Source: Verrucomicrobiales bacterium (GTDB lineage Bacteria > Verrucomicrobiota > Verrucomicrobiia > Verrucomicrobiales > DEV007). From it: a stretch of DNA of 22,036 bases. Where the stretch lies: the NCBI GenBank assembly GCA_002696885.1, contig NZSO01000001.1:1-22036 (forward strand), written 5' to 3'. The notes beneath the pieces are model-generated. The model searched no databases and was not told the DNA's origin. It worked only from the letters and a program-made list of their open reading frames with translations. The position numbers and the translations under genes are program-made. Below, in pieces: positions 9,001-16,070 of the stretch; within the stretch, counting starts at the first letter, position 1; each line of letters begins with the position of its first letter.

Positions 9001-9497
9001 CCCAACTAGCTATGCCATTCATAAAGGATAAAATGAAAACTTTCCACAATTTTGCATCAAGCAATCTTTCTGAAATTTATTCTACAACCTCAATATCCAG
9101 TGCAACCAAATATGAAATCAATACCCTTGAATCAGGAGTGTTCATTAACGAGAAAACTAAATTTAAATTTATAAAATTACCTCCTGAGGCACAAATAGCC
9201 CCTTCTTTCGGTTCAGCTGTTACGGATATAAACGAAGATGGAATATTAGACATTGTATTGGCGCAAAATTTTTATGGTGCACAAAGAGAAACAGGAAGAA
9301 TGGATGGCGGGTTGTCATTAATTTTATTGGGTAATGGGGATTGCAGCTTTTTAAGTATGGCACATAGAGATTCTGGCATTCACATATTAGGGGATACTCG
9401 GAAAGTTCAATCCTTAGACTTAAATAACGATGGATCTCATGAACTAATATTTGGACTAAATAATGGTCCTTTATTAATCTACTCGCGACAACAATAA
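6099..9497 (+). CDS. Giant VCBS/FG-GAP repeat lipoprotein with ASPIC/UnbV domain (CRTAC1-like)
   Basis: The 1132-residue protein starts with GTG and has a lipoprotein signal ending in YLTSC with Cys22 as the lipidation site, so it is probably anchored in the outer membrane. About fifteen calcium-binding D-x-[DN]-x-D-G-type loops mark FG-GAP/VCBS beta-propeller blades, for example DFNGDSLPD, DIDGDSDLD, DYDSDGDPD, DFDGDGDLD, DIDNDGDND and DFDNDGDLD. They fall in two groups, about residues 85-530 and 680-1130. Between them, about 542-630, lies an ASPIC/UnbV domain (VKGWLSSNDTTLSFGLGE, then VKWRSGKTQ). Two propellers separated by ASPIC/UnbV are known from Bacteroidota and PVC bacteria; the function is unproven and surface binding of glycans or proteins is a guess. 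It begins 34 bp after the zinc-ribbon stop and may be read through from that operon. There is no SusC/SusD-like partner nearby. Confidence 0.88.
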   Translation: MHQLYSSIKFYPFFILLYLTSCNNQTSENPSNIKPSPNLISFESLNQNSTKLTDKNFELIDNSYSGIDFKFDLGDFYTRAKEYIFATPMGGVATGDFNGDSLPDIYLTRPSGGNRLYKNLGGFKFLDITESANLDDKSIWGTGAGFIDIDGDSDLDIYACGYMTPNKIFINNGDETFTEKSKTIGLDHVAASMNLNFADIDGDTDLDAYLVTTTKLPPEGTKFGVNFVKQEDGSEKPVIPNEIAEYWQFIYLPNKKVHKTEAGQADRLFLNENGKFKDVTARSGIEGNYFTLSATWWDYDSDGDPDIYVSNDYTGPDMLYNNDGNGFFKNIIHSSIPHTPWFSMGSDSGDVNNDGMIDLFATDMAATSHYREKVMMGNMNDMGWFLEHANPRQYMRNALYINTGTNKMLESAYLSGIASTDWSWSPRLEDFDCDGLIDLFVTNGVIRDSMNSDISIMAEKKFKGGSSEWRKFWTNQKMRKERNLAFKNIGDLKFIPSGNSWGLDHDGVSLGAATADFDGDGDLDIIVNNADGLPLLYKNNTTNNRVSIKLIGNNENSHAIGSSVKLIYSGKIQYKEINPVKGWLSSNDTTLSFGLGETTVIDEIIVKWRSGKTQKLHSIETNQKITIRETSKYNTTDDKNVNNLPLFSIMKENKGITHQESIFDDFNKQPLLPNKQSIRGPSLCWGDIDNDGDNDLFIGGAANLPSQLYINNNGKLKLSDSSGLNKHVKPEITCCIFFDVDSDNDLDLVVGSGSNEFPIDDSAYIDQLYLNDGKGKFVLSSNYKAPSKPTSSLSTIDINNDGNLDIIVGGSSVAGSYPLSEKTYVMLNKGNGNFVPIYNKSLNSTKLPNDIKVGDIDNDGNNEIIIACEWGPIRIYKNSDNGLQEITTDLKLDSRTGWWNSINLNDFDNDGDLDILATNFGYNTKYKASISKPELLYFSDFDESGNFDIVEAKYEGDSLVPRRGFSCSQLAMPFIKDKMKTFHNFASSNLSEIYSTTSISSATKYEINTLESGVFINEKTKFKFIKLPPEAQIAPSFGSAVTDINEDGILDIVLAQNFYGAQRETGRMDGGLSLILLGNGDCSFLSMAHRDSGIHILGDTRKVQSLDLNNDGSHELIFGLNNGPLLIYSRQQ

Positions 9498-9780
9498 AAT
9501 CTTATCGTGCCTGTTATAAAAACTGATAGGACCATGTTCTGTTAGTAATAATAAACCAAGTCTTTGATGGAATGCTTGATTATAACAAATTAAACAAAAT
9601 CTCCGACACTTTTGAAAAGATTCTAATTTTTATCAAATATAGGTAAAAAGAAGATTGTTTAATGTGTCTTCATAGAAGCTTTTATTTTTTTTCTGGATAT
9701 AGATTTTGTTTATATCTAACATTCAACAAATCTCTCGAGTTAGCCTACAAAAAATATTTTGTTATAATCGTATATAAATA
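9498..9780. other. 283-bp AT-rich intergenic region between the VCBS and LamG genes
   Basis: This is the largest non-coding gap in the window. It holds a small CTTC-ATA-GAAG hairpin at 9668-9678 followed by a T-rich run to 9692. That could be a weak terminator for the upstream gene, but the 4-bp stem is poor. A -10-like TATAAT sits near its right end (listed separately). No tRNA, riboswitch or small ORF of note was recognised. Confidence 0.5.
9740..9768 (+). promoter_or_regulatory. Candidate sigma-70-type promoter of the LamG protein gene
   Basis: A perfect TATAAT lies at 9763-9768, preceded after 17 bp by TTAGCC (9740-9745), a weak 3 of 6 match to TTGACA. Transcription would begin near 9775, only about six bases before the ATG at 9781, so the message would be almost leaderless. 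There is no Shine-Dalgarno sequence between the -10 box and the ATG, which fits such initiation. The consensus is borrowed from well-studied bacteria, and AT-rich DNA produces chance -10 boxes. Confidence 0.4.
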
Positions 9781-12753
9781 ATGAAATCTATCTTCAAAAT
9801 ACTAACCTTTTTATTTCTGACACAGTCCATACCGCTCAAAGGAGATGATGGAATTGCATTGATTGACGTTGATATAACAAAATTAGAAACTGGACCACTA
9901 CCAAAAATTATCAATGAAGGCTCCTTATCTGGTGATTTTGAAGCCGAATTAGATATTCCAAATGTAGAAACCATTGATGGTGTAAACGCGGTCACTCTTG
10001 ATGGTTTTGGTGATTGGTATGTAGGCCCTGATTCAACACCCTTATCTGGTGATGCAGATCGCTCAATAGAAGCCTGGGTATGGAATCCAACCGTACCAGT
10101 TGAAGAAACCATCATTGCTTGGGGACGAAGAGGTGGTCCTATTTCAACTAATTGGTCCATGCTCTACGGAAATCATGCAACTTGGGGAGCTCTAGGCGGC
10201 TGGGGAGGATCAGCCGATATGCCGTTCCAACCTGGTGGAGGAAATCCGTCTACTAACGAATGGCACCATTTAGTTCTTACATACAATGGAACTTCAAATG
10301 AACGTGCTATTTATGTTGATGGAATTCTATCAAATTCTGAAAACGATGGACCAACTTTTAATACGCATTCCACAGACACAAACGGAACTCCTCTTCCGAT
10401 AGTAATTGGTAATCAGAATGAGAATAACGGCACAAGAACAGACAACCTTTCTGCTGAAATGAGTATTGCCAAAATTAAGGTTTTCGATTACACGCTATCA
10501 CTTAGTGAAATTGAGAAAAGCTATGATATTGATCGTGCTGAGTTTGGGAAAGGTGGTCCAAGAATATCCTCATTTAAAGCATCGGCAAATCCAATAAATG
10601 AGGGAGATTCCGTTATACTTTCTTGGGACATTAGTGGCGCAGAATCAATATCAATTAATGAAGACATTGGAGATGTTAGTGATGTAAATGAAATTGAAAT
10701 TACCCCTGAAGAAACAACAAACTATACGATATCAGCAACAGATAGCGAGGGCACTACTAGCCAGCAAGAGTTAACCGTTTATATTATTGGACAAGCCAAA
10801 ATGATCCACCAATGGACTTTTGATGAAGTTGGTGGTGCCGGCACAACCTTAATTGACTCCATAGGAGGAGAAAATGGTACAATAGTCGATTCAGGGACCA
10901 ATGACGGATTTGTAGAAGAAGGTCGTGTCACACTGACAGGTGGAGGTAAAAATGACAGTGATTATGTAATGTTACCGTCAAACCTTCTTAGTCCCCTTAA
11001 TAACGCAACTCTTGAAACTTGGTCCACTCAGCATTCAACCCAAAACTGGTCTAGGGTATTTAGCATTGGCTCATCACCTAGCAATGTCATGCACATGTCA
11101 TTCACTAGAGGAACAAATATAAATCAAAATGAATTACGCTGGAATGCCCAATCAAATATGACCCTTCAAGATTTTGGAGGAACTCCAACGAACCCGATTG
11201 ATGAACAGGTACACTGGGTGGTAACTATTAATGATGAAGGCGGCCAAAATGGTGAAACTCAGGTTACAGTCTATAAAAACGGTGAAGAGGTTAGAGCAGG
11301 GACTACAAACAATGATCTATCAGGACTTGCGGACAACGACATCTTTCTTGGTAGATCACAATGGGGAGACAACACCGCCAATGCATCATGGGATGAATTT
11401 AGAATTTATGACGGCATTCTGACATCAGACCAAATCACAAATAATTATCAAAATGGGCCAAACTTACCAACTGATTCAGATGAAGACGGCATCAGCGACG
11501 CCATCGAAAATCGCTACGATTTCCTTGATCCTGACAACCCAGACGATGCCAAACTCGACCAGGATGAAGACGGCCTGAGCAATGTTGATGAAATCTCTTT
11601 AGGGAGTGATCCCGAAAAACAAGATACAGATAATGATAAAATATCAGATGGAGATGAAGTTAAGAATAAAACCTCCCCAATTCTTGCAGATACTGATGGT
11701 GATTCATTAAATGACGGAGAAGAAATCGCATTGGGGACTAACCCCCTTGTTGTTGATAGCGATGGAGACAAGGTTGGTGATGGTGTTGAGGTAGAAAACG
11801 GGTCAAACCCTCTTGATCCGAGTAGCCTACCTAAACCGAAGCTACCTGAATTAATCCATCGATGGGCCTTTGACGAGTCTGGAGGAGAAGGCACTGTTTT
11901 AGTTGATTCAATTGGCGGTGCCGATGGAATAATCGAAGACGGCGGACCTAACAATGGATCAGTGGAAGATGGTAGAGTCACCTTACCAGGAGGCAGTCGC
12001 GGAAGTACTGACTTTGTTCGCTTACCTTCAAACCTACTGAGTTCTCTTAATAGTGCCACTATTGAAACATGGACAACTCAATACACCAGTCAAAACTGGT
12101 CTAGAGTATTTAGCGCCGGAAGTGCTACCAATAATGTCATGCATATGTCTTTTTCAAGGGGCACTAATACAAACCAAAACGAATTTCGATGGAATGCCCA
12201 AGCAAACATCACACTTCAGGATTTTGGCGGAACCCCAACAAATCCTTTTAATGAACAAGTTCACTGGGTTGTTACTGTAGACAATGAAAATGGTGCTGCA
12301 GATCAAACTAATATTATCATTTACAAGAATGGTGAACCTGTTAAATCAGGCGCCACTACCAATAAACTATCAGGTTTAAACGACACAGATTTCTTTCTCG
12401 GAAGATCACAATGGAACGATGCCGCGGCAAATGCATCATGGGAAGATTTTAGAATATATGATGGAGCAATGGATCCTTTAGCCGTTCAACTTAGTAATGC
12501 ACAAGGACCTGATATTGCACCTGGACAATCTCCATTTGAAATTACCAACATTGAATACAATCCAAACACCCAAACTGCTAGTGTAACTTGGAATTCAAAA
12601 CCTGGAAATCTTTATGCTATATGGGTTTCAGAGGATGGTACAGAATGGTCTGATATAGATGATGCATACCCATCACAGGGAGAACAAACGACATTCAACG
12701 AAATTGATTCTTCAAGTAAATATCTACTTATTAGGATCAGCGTTTCAGAGTAA
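9781..12753 (+). CDS. Secreted multidomain LamG / Ig / thrombospondin type 3 protein
   Basis: The 990-residue protein has a signal peptide (MKSIFKILTFLFLTQSIPLKG) with cleavage expected before DDG. Domains in order are: a concanavalin-like LamG fold at about 60-250 (WHHLVLTYNG and IYVDG motifs); an Ig-like domain at about 262-335 (INEGDSVILSWDISGAESI); a second LamG at 341-560; thrombospondin type 3 calcium repeats at about 563-680 (DSDEDGISD, DQDEDGLS, DTDGDSLNDGEE, DSDGDKVGDG); a third LamG at 691-910; and a short beta-rich C-terminal domain to the end with WNSKPGNLYAIW. No PEP-CTERM, LPXTG or Por secretion tail is visible. Such proteins are usually adhesive or glycan-binding; no hydrolase domain was recognised. 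It is monocistronic: a 283-bp gap lies upstream and eboD converges 11 bp downstream. Confidence 0.87.
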   Translation: MKSIFKILTFLFLTQSIPLKGDDGIALIDVDITKLETGPLPKIINEGSLSGDFEAELDIPNVETIDGVNAVTLDGFGDWYVGPDSTPLSGDADRSIEAWVWNPTVPVEETIIAWGRRGGPISTNWSMLYGNHATWGALGGWGGSADMPFQPGGGNPSTNEWHHLVLTYNGTSNERAIYVDGILSNSENDGPTFNTHSTDTNGTPLPIVIGNQNENNGTRTDNLSAEMSIAKIKVFDYTLSLSEIEKSYDIDRAEFGKGGPRISSFKASANPINEGDSVILSWDISGAESISINEDIGDVSDVNEIEITPEETTNYTISATDSEGTTSQQELTVYIIGQAKMIHQWTFDEVGGAGTTLIDSIGGENGTIVDSGTNDGFVEEGRVTLTGGGKNDSDYVMLPSNLLSPLNNATLETWSTQHSTQNWSRVFSIGSSPSNVMHMSFTRGTNINQNELRWNAQSNMTLQDFGGTPTNPIDEQVHWVVTINDEGGQNGETQVTVYKNGEEVRAGTTNNDLSGLADNDIFLGRSQWGDNTANASWDEFRIYDGILTSDQITNNYQNGPNLPTDSDEDGISDAIENRYDFLDPDNPDDAKLDQDEDGLSNVDEISLGSDPEKQDTDNDKISDGDEVKNKTSPILADTDGDSLNDGEEIALGTNPLVVDSDGDKVGDGVEVENGSNPLDPSSLPKPKLPELIHRWAFDESGGEGTVLVDSIGGADGIIEDGGPNNGSVEDGRVTLPGGSRGSTDFVRLPSNLLSSLNSATIETWTTQYTSQNWSRVFSAGSATNNVMHMSFSRGTNTNQNEFRWNAQANITLQDFGGTPTNPFNEQVHWVVTVDNENGAADQTNIIIYKNGEPVKSGATTNKLSGLNDTDFFLGRSQWNDAAANASWEDFRIYDGAMDPLAVQLSNAQGPDIAPGQSPFEITNIEYNPNTQTASVTWNSKPGNLYAIWVSEDGTEWSDIDDAYPSQGEQTTFNEIDSSSKYLLIRISVSE
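10801..11460 (+). repeat. Intragenic LamG duplication, copy 1
   Basis: This encodes residues 341-560 of the LamG protein. It aligns without gaps to copy 2 exactly 1050 bp (350 codons) downstream. Shared blocks include QNWSRVFS, NVMHMSF, LQDFGGTPTNP, EQVHWVV, FLGRSQW and FRIYDG. Nucleotide identity is high in these blocks, but synonymous differences are frequent, so the duplication is not recent. Confidence 0.85.
11851..12510 (+). repeat. Intragenic LamG duplication, copy 2
   Basis: This encodes residues 691-910, the partner of copy 1 at a fixed 350-codon offset. The thrombospondin type 3 linker lies between the two copies and is not itself duplicated. No indel separates the copies over 220 codons, suggesting that selection keeps the fold length. 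Confidence 0.85.
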
Positions 12754-12764
12754 CGTTAGATAAA

Positions 12765-13928
12765 TCAACAAACTTGGGCATTATTGTAAGATGAAAGCTC
12801 ATCTATTGATGCAAGTATTTCGGTTTCATCCATATCATTAACTTCAATTTTTCTACCAATTTCAGGCACAAGGGTAATTGTCAATATACCACCAAGATGC
12901 TCACGAAACTCTTCAAGGCCTTGTAAAATCACTGAACGTCCAGCCTCAATCCTGGACAATTCAGGGTCATATATATTAAATCCAGTCGATCGAATTAGAT
13001 TTAGTATTCTGTCGCAGTCATCCTTTGAGATAATTCCTACCCTTTTAGAGTATATTAAGTCAACAGCTAGACCTACAGCAACAGCTTCACCATGACCAAT
13101 TCTAAAAGCACTTATTTGCTCAAGCTTATGTGCGACCCAGTGACCAAAATCAAGCGGCCTGGCAGAACCAAGTTCATAAGGATCTCCTGATGTTGAGATA
13201 TGGTCAACATGTTCCTCCGCACTCCTTTGTATAACATACTCTAGTGCTGCCTGTTCAAGTTTGAAAAGTCTATCAGAAAGTTTTTCAATCTCGACGAAAA
13301 ACTTTTTATTTCTTACTAATGCTACCTTTATAGCTTCGATAATTCCGGCTCTTCGTGATGTATCATCCAAAGATTCCAAAAAAGCGAAATCATTTATAAC
13401 AGCAAATGGAACAGAGAATGAACCAACCCAATTCTTCTTACCAAAATAATTGATGCCATTTTTTACACCTACACCGCCATCACCTTGGCTCAGACTTGTC
13501 GTTGGAACTCGAACAAGACGAACGCCTCTGTGAGCAGTCGAAGCCGCAAAGCCTACCATGTCTAAAAAAGCACCACCACCAATCGCTAAAACATAAGAGT
13601 GTCTATCAATTGAATTTCTGTTCATCTTTTCCCAGATTTCTGGTATTAATGACCAATCATTTTTACATGCCTCTGCCCCTGGCAACACGAATGGAGAATC
13701 CACCAATTCAAGCTCTCCATCTTTCGCATTAAACCATGACTCAATTTCTCTAAGAAGATTCTGCTTTCCACCAACAACTCCACCATCAACGAATACTATA
13801 AATTTGGATGATTCAGATGATCCACTTTTTGAAACAACATCTGATAGAACGCTATTAACTGGAGAAAAAAGATCTCTTGTAAATTCAATCCTGTGAACCA
13901 ATTCAAGATGTATTGTTCTTTCAAGCAT
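12765..13928 (-). CDS. eboD: EboD-type 3-dehydroquinate synthase-family protein
   Basis: The 387-residue cytoplasmic protein has the 3-dehydroquinate synthase/AroB fold: the nucleotide-binding VLAIGGGAFLDMVGFAAS (113-130), VPTTSLSQGDGGVGVKNGIN (141-160), and metal-ligand positions Glu198 (GIIEAIK), His263/His267 (FGHWVAHKLE) and His279 (GHGEAVAVG). The 16-residue spacing from His263 to His279 equals that in fungal DHQ synthase, so metal binding is probably intact. It is called EboD, not AroB, because it follows EboB, EboE and EboC-like genes and no shikimate genes are near. Ebo clusters are needed to move certain secondary-metabolite precursors (for example scytonemin monomers in Nostoc) to the periplasm; the substrate here is unknown. 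It is last in the minus-strand run, 82 bp after eboC, with an inverted repeat directly before its ATG, and it converges on the LamG gene. Confidence 0.88.
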   Translation of the reverse strand: MLERTIHLELVHRIEFTRDLFSPVNSVLSDVVSKSGSSESSKFIVFVDGGVVGGKQNLLREIESWFNAKDGELELVDSPFVLPGAEACKNDWSLIPEIWEKMNRNSIDRHSYVLAIGGGAFLDMVGFAASTAHRGVRLVRVPTTSLSQGDGGVGVKNGINYFGKKNWVGSFSVPFAVINDFAFLESLDDTSRRAGIIEAIKVALVRNKKFFVEIEKLSDRLFKLEQAALEYVIQRSAEEHVDHISTSGDPYELGSARPLDFGHWVAHKLEQISAFRIGHGEAVAVGLAVDLIYSKRVGIISKDDCDRILNLIRSTGFNIYDPELSRIEAGRSVILQGLEEFREHLGGILTITLVPEIGRKIEVNDMDETEILASIDELSSYNNAQVC

Positions 13929-13930
13929 TT

Positions 13931-13959
13931 CTATTAATTAGGGATCATCAAATTAATAG
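13931..13959 (-). promoter_or_regulatory. Perfect 9-bp inverted repeat abutting the eboD start codon
   Basis: On the plus strand the arms are CTATTAATT (13931-13939) and AATTAATAG (13951-13959), separated by an 11-base loop. In the eboD transcript the 3' arm ends two bases before the ATG at 13928. It could be a hairpin that limits ribosome access, or a dyad operator for a repressor. The stem has only one G-C pair, so RNA stability would be low; a protein-binding dyad may be the better reading. Confidence 0.45.
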
Positions 13960-13993
13960 ATAAAATGGAAAAAATCTAGAATTAGAAACAATT

Positions 13994-14008
13994 ATATTAA
14001 TTTAATAT
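13994..14008. repeat. AT-only near-perfect palindrome between eboC and eboD
   Basis: ATATTAA and TTAATAT flank a single central T, just past the eboC stop codon. It could be part of a regulatory or termination signal, but such palindromes arise readily in AT-rich DNA. Confidence 0.25.
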
Positions 14009-14010
14009 GA

Positions 14011-14868
14011 TTATGTACCTGCAATTCTTCTCTGAAATAAAATTACCAAAGGAAGAAAAAAGACAAAAAATAACCCAGCATAACCACTGTCATGTGAAAC
14101 CGCCATTGAATCAATCAAACACATACCAGCTATCAAAAAAGAGACTGTTTTTCCAATTCTTCCTGTTCCTCCTTTTTTGAGCACTCTAAAGCAATAAATT
14201 ATCCAAAACAAAAACAACAATGAGGATATTAATACAGAAACATCAATTGAATCGCCCTTTAAGATTAAATACACAGACAAGCAAGATGGTAAATAAATTA
14301 AAACATAACCATATTTACTGGCATCAGTTTCTGAATCTTCTCCCCTCGCAACCAAAGTGATCCCGGCGGTATACAAACCAAGAACTATTGCCCAAGCCAG
14401 AACATGAAAACTATCACCAAAAGAATAACCTGCAACTAAGTATAACAACGTCCGGCATAATCCCATCACGTAAATGGCAGATGATGTTTTTTTGTGAATA
14501 ATATTATATACAATAATGCTAACGAATAACGCCAATATCCATAGCAAAGAACTCTTTGAGAGCACTAAAAAAAATATACCGGAAACTAAAAGCCCAATCG
14601 TAAAAGCTGCACTAAATCCGACAGTTAATTTTGAACTTGCAATAGGTCTATCAGGTTTGTTTTTAATATCGTATTTGGCATCGACCACATCATTCATAGC
14701 CATCCCTCCTGAATAGAGTAGAGATGCACCAATAACAATTAGAGCTAAGTCCCAATTTATTATATTAGCGGACATTAAATAGCCAGCAGTACAGTTTGAT
14801 ATCACCGTTGGAAGATTTGATATCCTACAAAGCTCAAGGACAGCTTTCAATTTATAACGCCCGATCAA
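14011..14868 (-). CDS. eboC: EboC: UbiA-like prenyltransferase (membrane)
   Basis: The 285-residue integral membrane protein has about eight hydrophobic segments. The UbiA signature MNDVVDAKYDIKNKPDRPIA lies at 58-77, with the metal-diphosphate-binding Asp60, Asp63 and Asp67. A second acidic motif, RGEDSETDASK, follows at mid-protein. UbiA enzymes transfer prenyl groups onto acceptors in the membrane; in ebo clusters the acceptor and lipid are not established. The start is a TTG at 14868 overlapping the eboE stop in the sequence TTGA, a classic coupling overlap. No nearer ATG preserves the N-terminal ELCRISNLPTVISN segment. Neighbours eboE and eboD support the EboC assignment over a quinone-pathway UbiA. 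Confidence 0.87.
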   Translation of the reverse strand: MIGRYKLKAVLELCRISNLPTVISNCTAGYLMSANIINWDLALIVIGASLLYSGGMAMNDVVDAKYDIKNKPDRPIASSKLTVGFSAAFTIGLLVSGIFFLVLSKSSLLWILALFVSIIVYNIIHKKTSSAIYVMGLCRTLLYLVAGYSFGDSFHVLAWAIVLGLYTAGITLVARGEDSETDASKYGYVLIYLPSCLSVYLILKGDSIDVSVLISSLLFLFWIIYCFRVLKKGGTGRIGKTVSFLIAGMCLIDSMAVSHDSGYAGLFFVFFLPLVILFQRRIAGT

Positions 14869-16034
14869 AACAATTTTAGCTCTCTTAGGGAGTTAAGCGT
14901 CCAATCATATTCAAGACTTAATTGATCAACTACGCTATTTGATTGCATTGAATTTGGTAACACCTCCCAAGTGTAAGTCTCCATTTCTAAATGTTTACAC
15001 ATTTCAGGGTCGGAAGACAAAACACTTAGAGTATCTTTGATATGGTCTCGGGTGTCATCAAATAACGAATCAGGACTTGCATGTAAGGGAATGTGGAAGT
15101 GAACCCTCCATTCATCATCATTACAATTACCTTTCAAAAAATTTTCAATAGCGTCTGGAAGATCTTTAAAACGTATAAGGTCACCATTTTGTAGTCTGGC
15201 AATAACTTGATGAAGGTATACATCATCTTGATATTCTTTAAGAGAATCTACAGTTTGTTGATTTGGTTTTAGTTTAAGAGCGGAACTCAAATGTATTTTA
15301 CTTATTTTAATATTGTTATTTTTCAGCAACAACAATGACTCCTTGGCATTTTCATACTCAATAGCTAGATGGCATGTGTCATAATTAACACCGATTACAT
15401 TATCAAATTCATCTCCGTGAATATTTCGAAATCTTTTAAAAAAACTTAAGGTTTCTGGTGTGTTCTCAAACCAACCCAATGGTTCAGGTTCTAACCCAAG
15501 ATGCAAGTCTTTACCCGTTTTTTCAATGAGATCATTGATGTGCTTTCCACATCTAGCTAGATTTTCAATAATGACATTACCTTGTCGGATGTCATCTTGA
15601 ATAAATTCTTTAAATGATCCTGGCAGAGTACTTACACTACCACTCATTCCACTCGGAAGTATTTTTGCAAGAATATCAAATAAAAGGTTTGTGTATTCAA
15701 CTCTGCTATCAAACGTCCAATCGGGGCTATAAACCTGTTCTTTCACTCTCGACCCATGAAATTGTCCGTAAGGAAATCCGTTAATTGAAAAAATGTAACA
15801 GTTGTTATGATCTAACCATTTAATGAATTCATCGAGGTTACCAGAACCTGTTTCAGAAAGTTCCAAAGCAGCCTTATAACCAAGACGCAAGCCAATAGCA
15901 AACGGATCACTCTGTGAAACCTTTTCCTTCACCTTAAGTGTGTATTCATTTAAACCATGAAAGGTTTCATTCCAACCCTCACCTCTATGGATATTGGTAC
16001 AATAAGCTAGATGGATTCCATTTTTTATCTGCAT
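14865..16034 (-). CDS. eboE: EboE: xylose isomerase-like TIM-barrel protein of the ebo cluster
   Basis: The 389-residue cytoplasmic protein resembles the 'metabolite traffic protein EboE' family, a branch of sugar phosphate isomerase/epimerase-like TIM barrels. Visible signatures are the N-terminal GIHLAYCTNIHRGEGWNETF (6-25), FSINGFPYGQFHG, GLEPEPLGWFENT in mid-barrel with likely metal-binding Glu, GVNYDTCHLAIEYE with Asp and His ligands, and VHFHIPLHA near the C-terminus, again supplying His. These suggest a metal-dependent isomerase or lyase on an unknown substrate. The ATG at 16034 gives the canonical start. It is 36 bp after eboB and overlaps eboC by 4 bp, so it is surely in the same operon. 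Confidence 0.88.
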   Translation of the reverse strand: MQIKNGIHLAYCTNIHRGEGWNETFHGLNEYTLKVKEKVSQSDPFAIGLRLGYKAALELSETGSGNLDEFIKWLDHNNCYIFSINGFPYGQFHGSRVKEQVYSPDWTFDSRVEYTNLLFDILAKILPSGMSGSVSTLPGSFKEFIQDDIRQGNVIIENLARCGKHINDLIEKTGKDLHLGLEPEPLGWFENTPETLSFFKRFRNIHGDEFDNVIGVNYDTCHLAIEYENAKESLLLLKNNNIKISKIHLSSALKLKPNQQTVDSLKEYQDDVYLHQVIARLQNGDLIRFKDLPDAIENFLKGNCNDDEWRVHFHIPLHASPDSLFDDTRDHIKDTLSVLSSDPEMCKHLEMETYTWEVLPNSMQSNSVVDQLSLEYDWTLNSLRELKLF

Positions 16035-16070
16035 TGCAGTATTACTTTAAGTCTAATAAAAAAACAAAAT

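Noticed and set aside
9668..9692. Hairpin plus T-run as an intrinsic terminator of the VCBS gene.
   Set aside because: The stem has only four base pairs and lies about 170 bp past the stop codon; T-rich runs are common here.
11461..11850. Asp-rich repeated coding motifs considered as a DNA repeat array.
   Set aside because: They are degenerate thrombospondin type 3 protein repeats with no conserved nucleotide unit or spacer, not a CRISPR or satellite array.
12765..13928. Assignment as the housekeeping 3-dehydroquinate synthase AroB.
   Set aside because: The metal ligands fit, but the operon is ebo-like and no shikimate-pathway gene is nearby.
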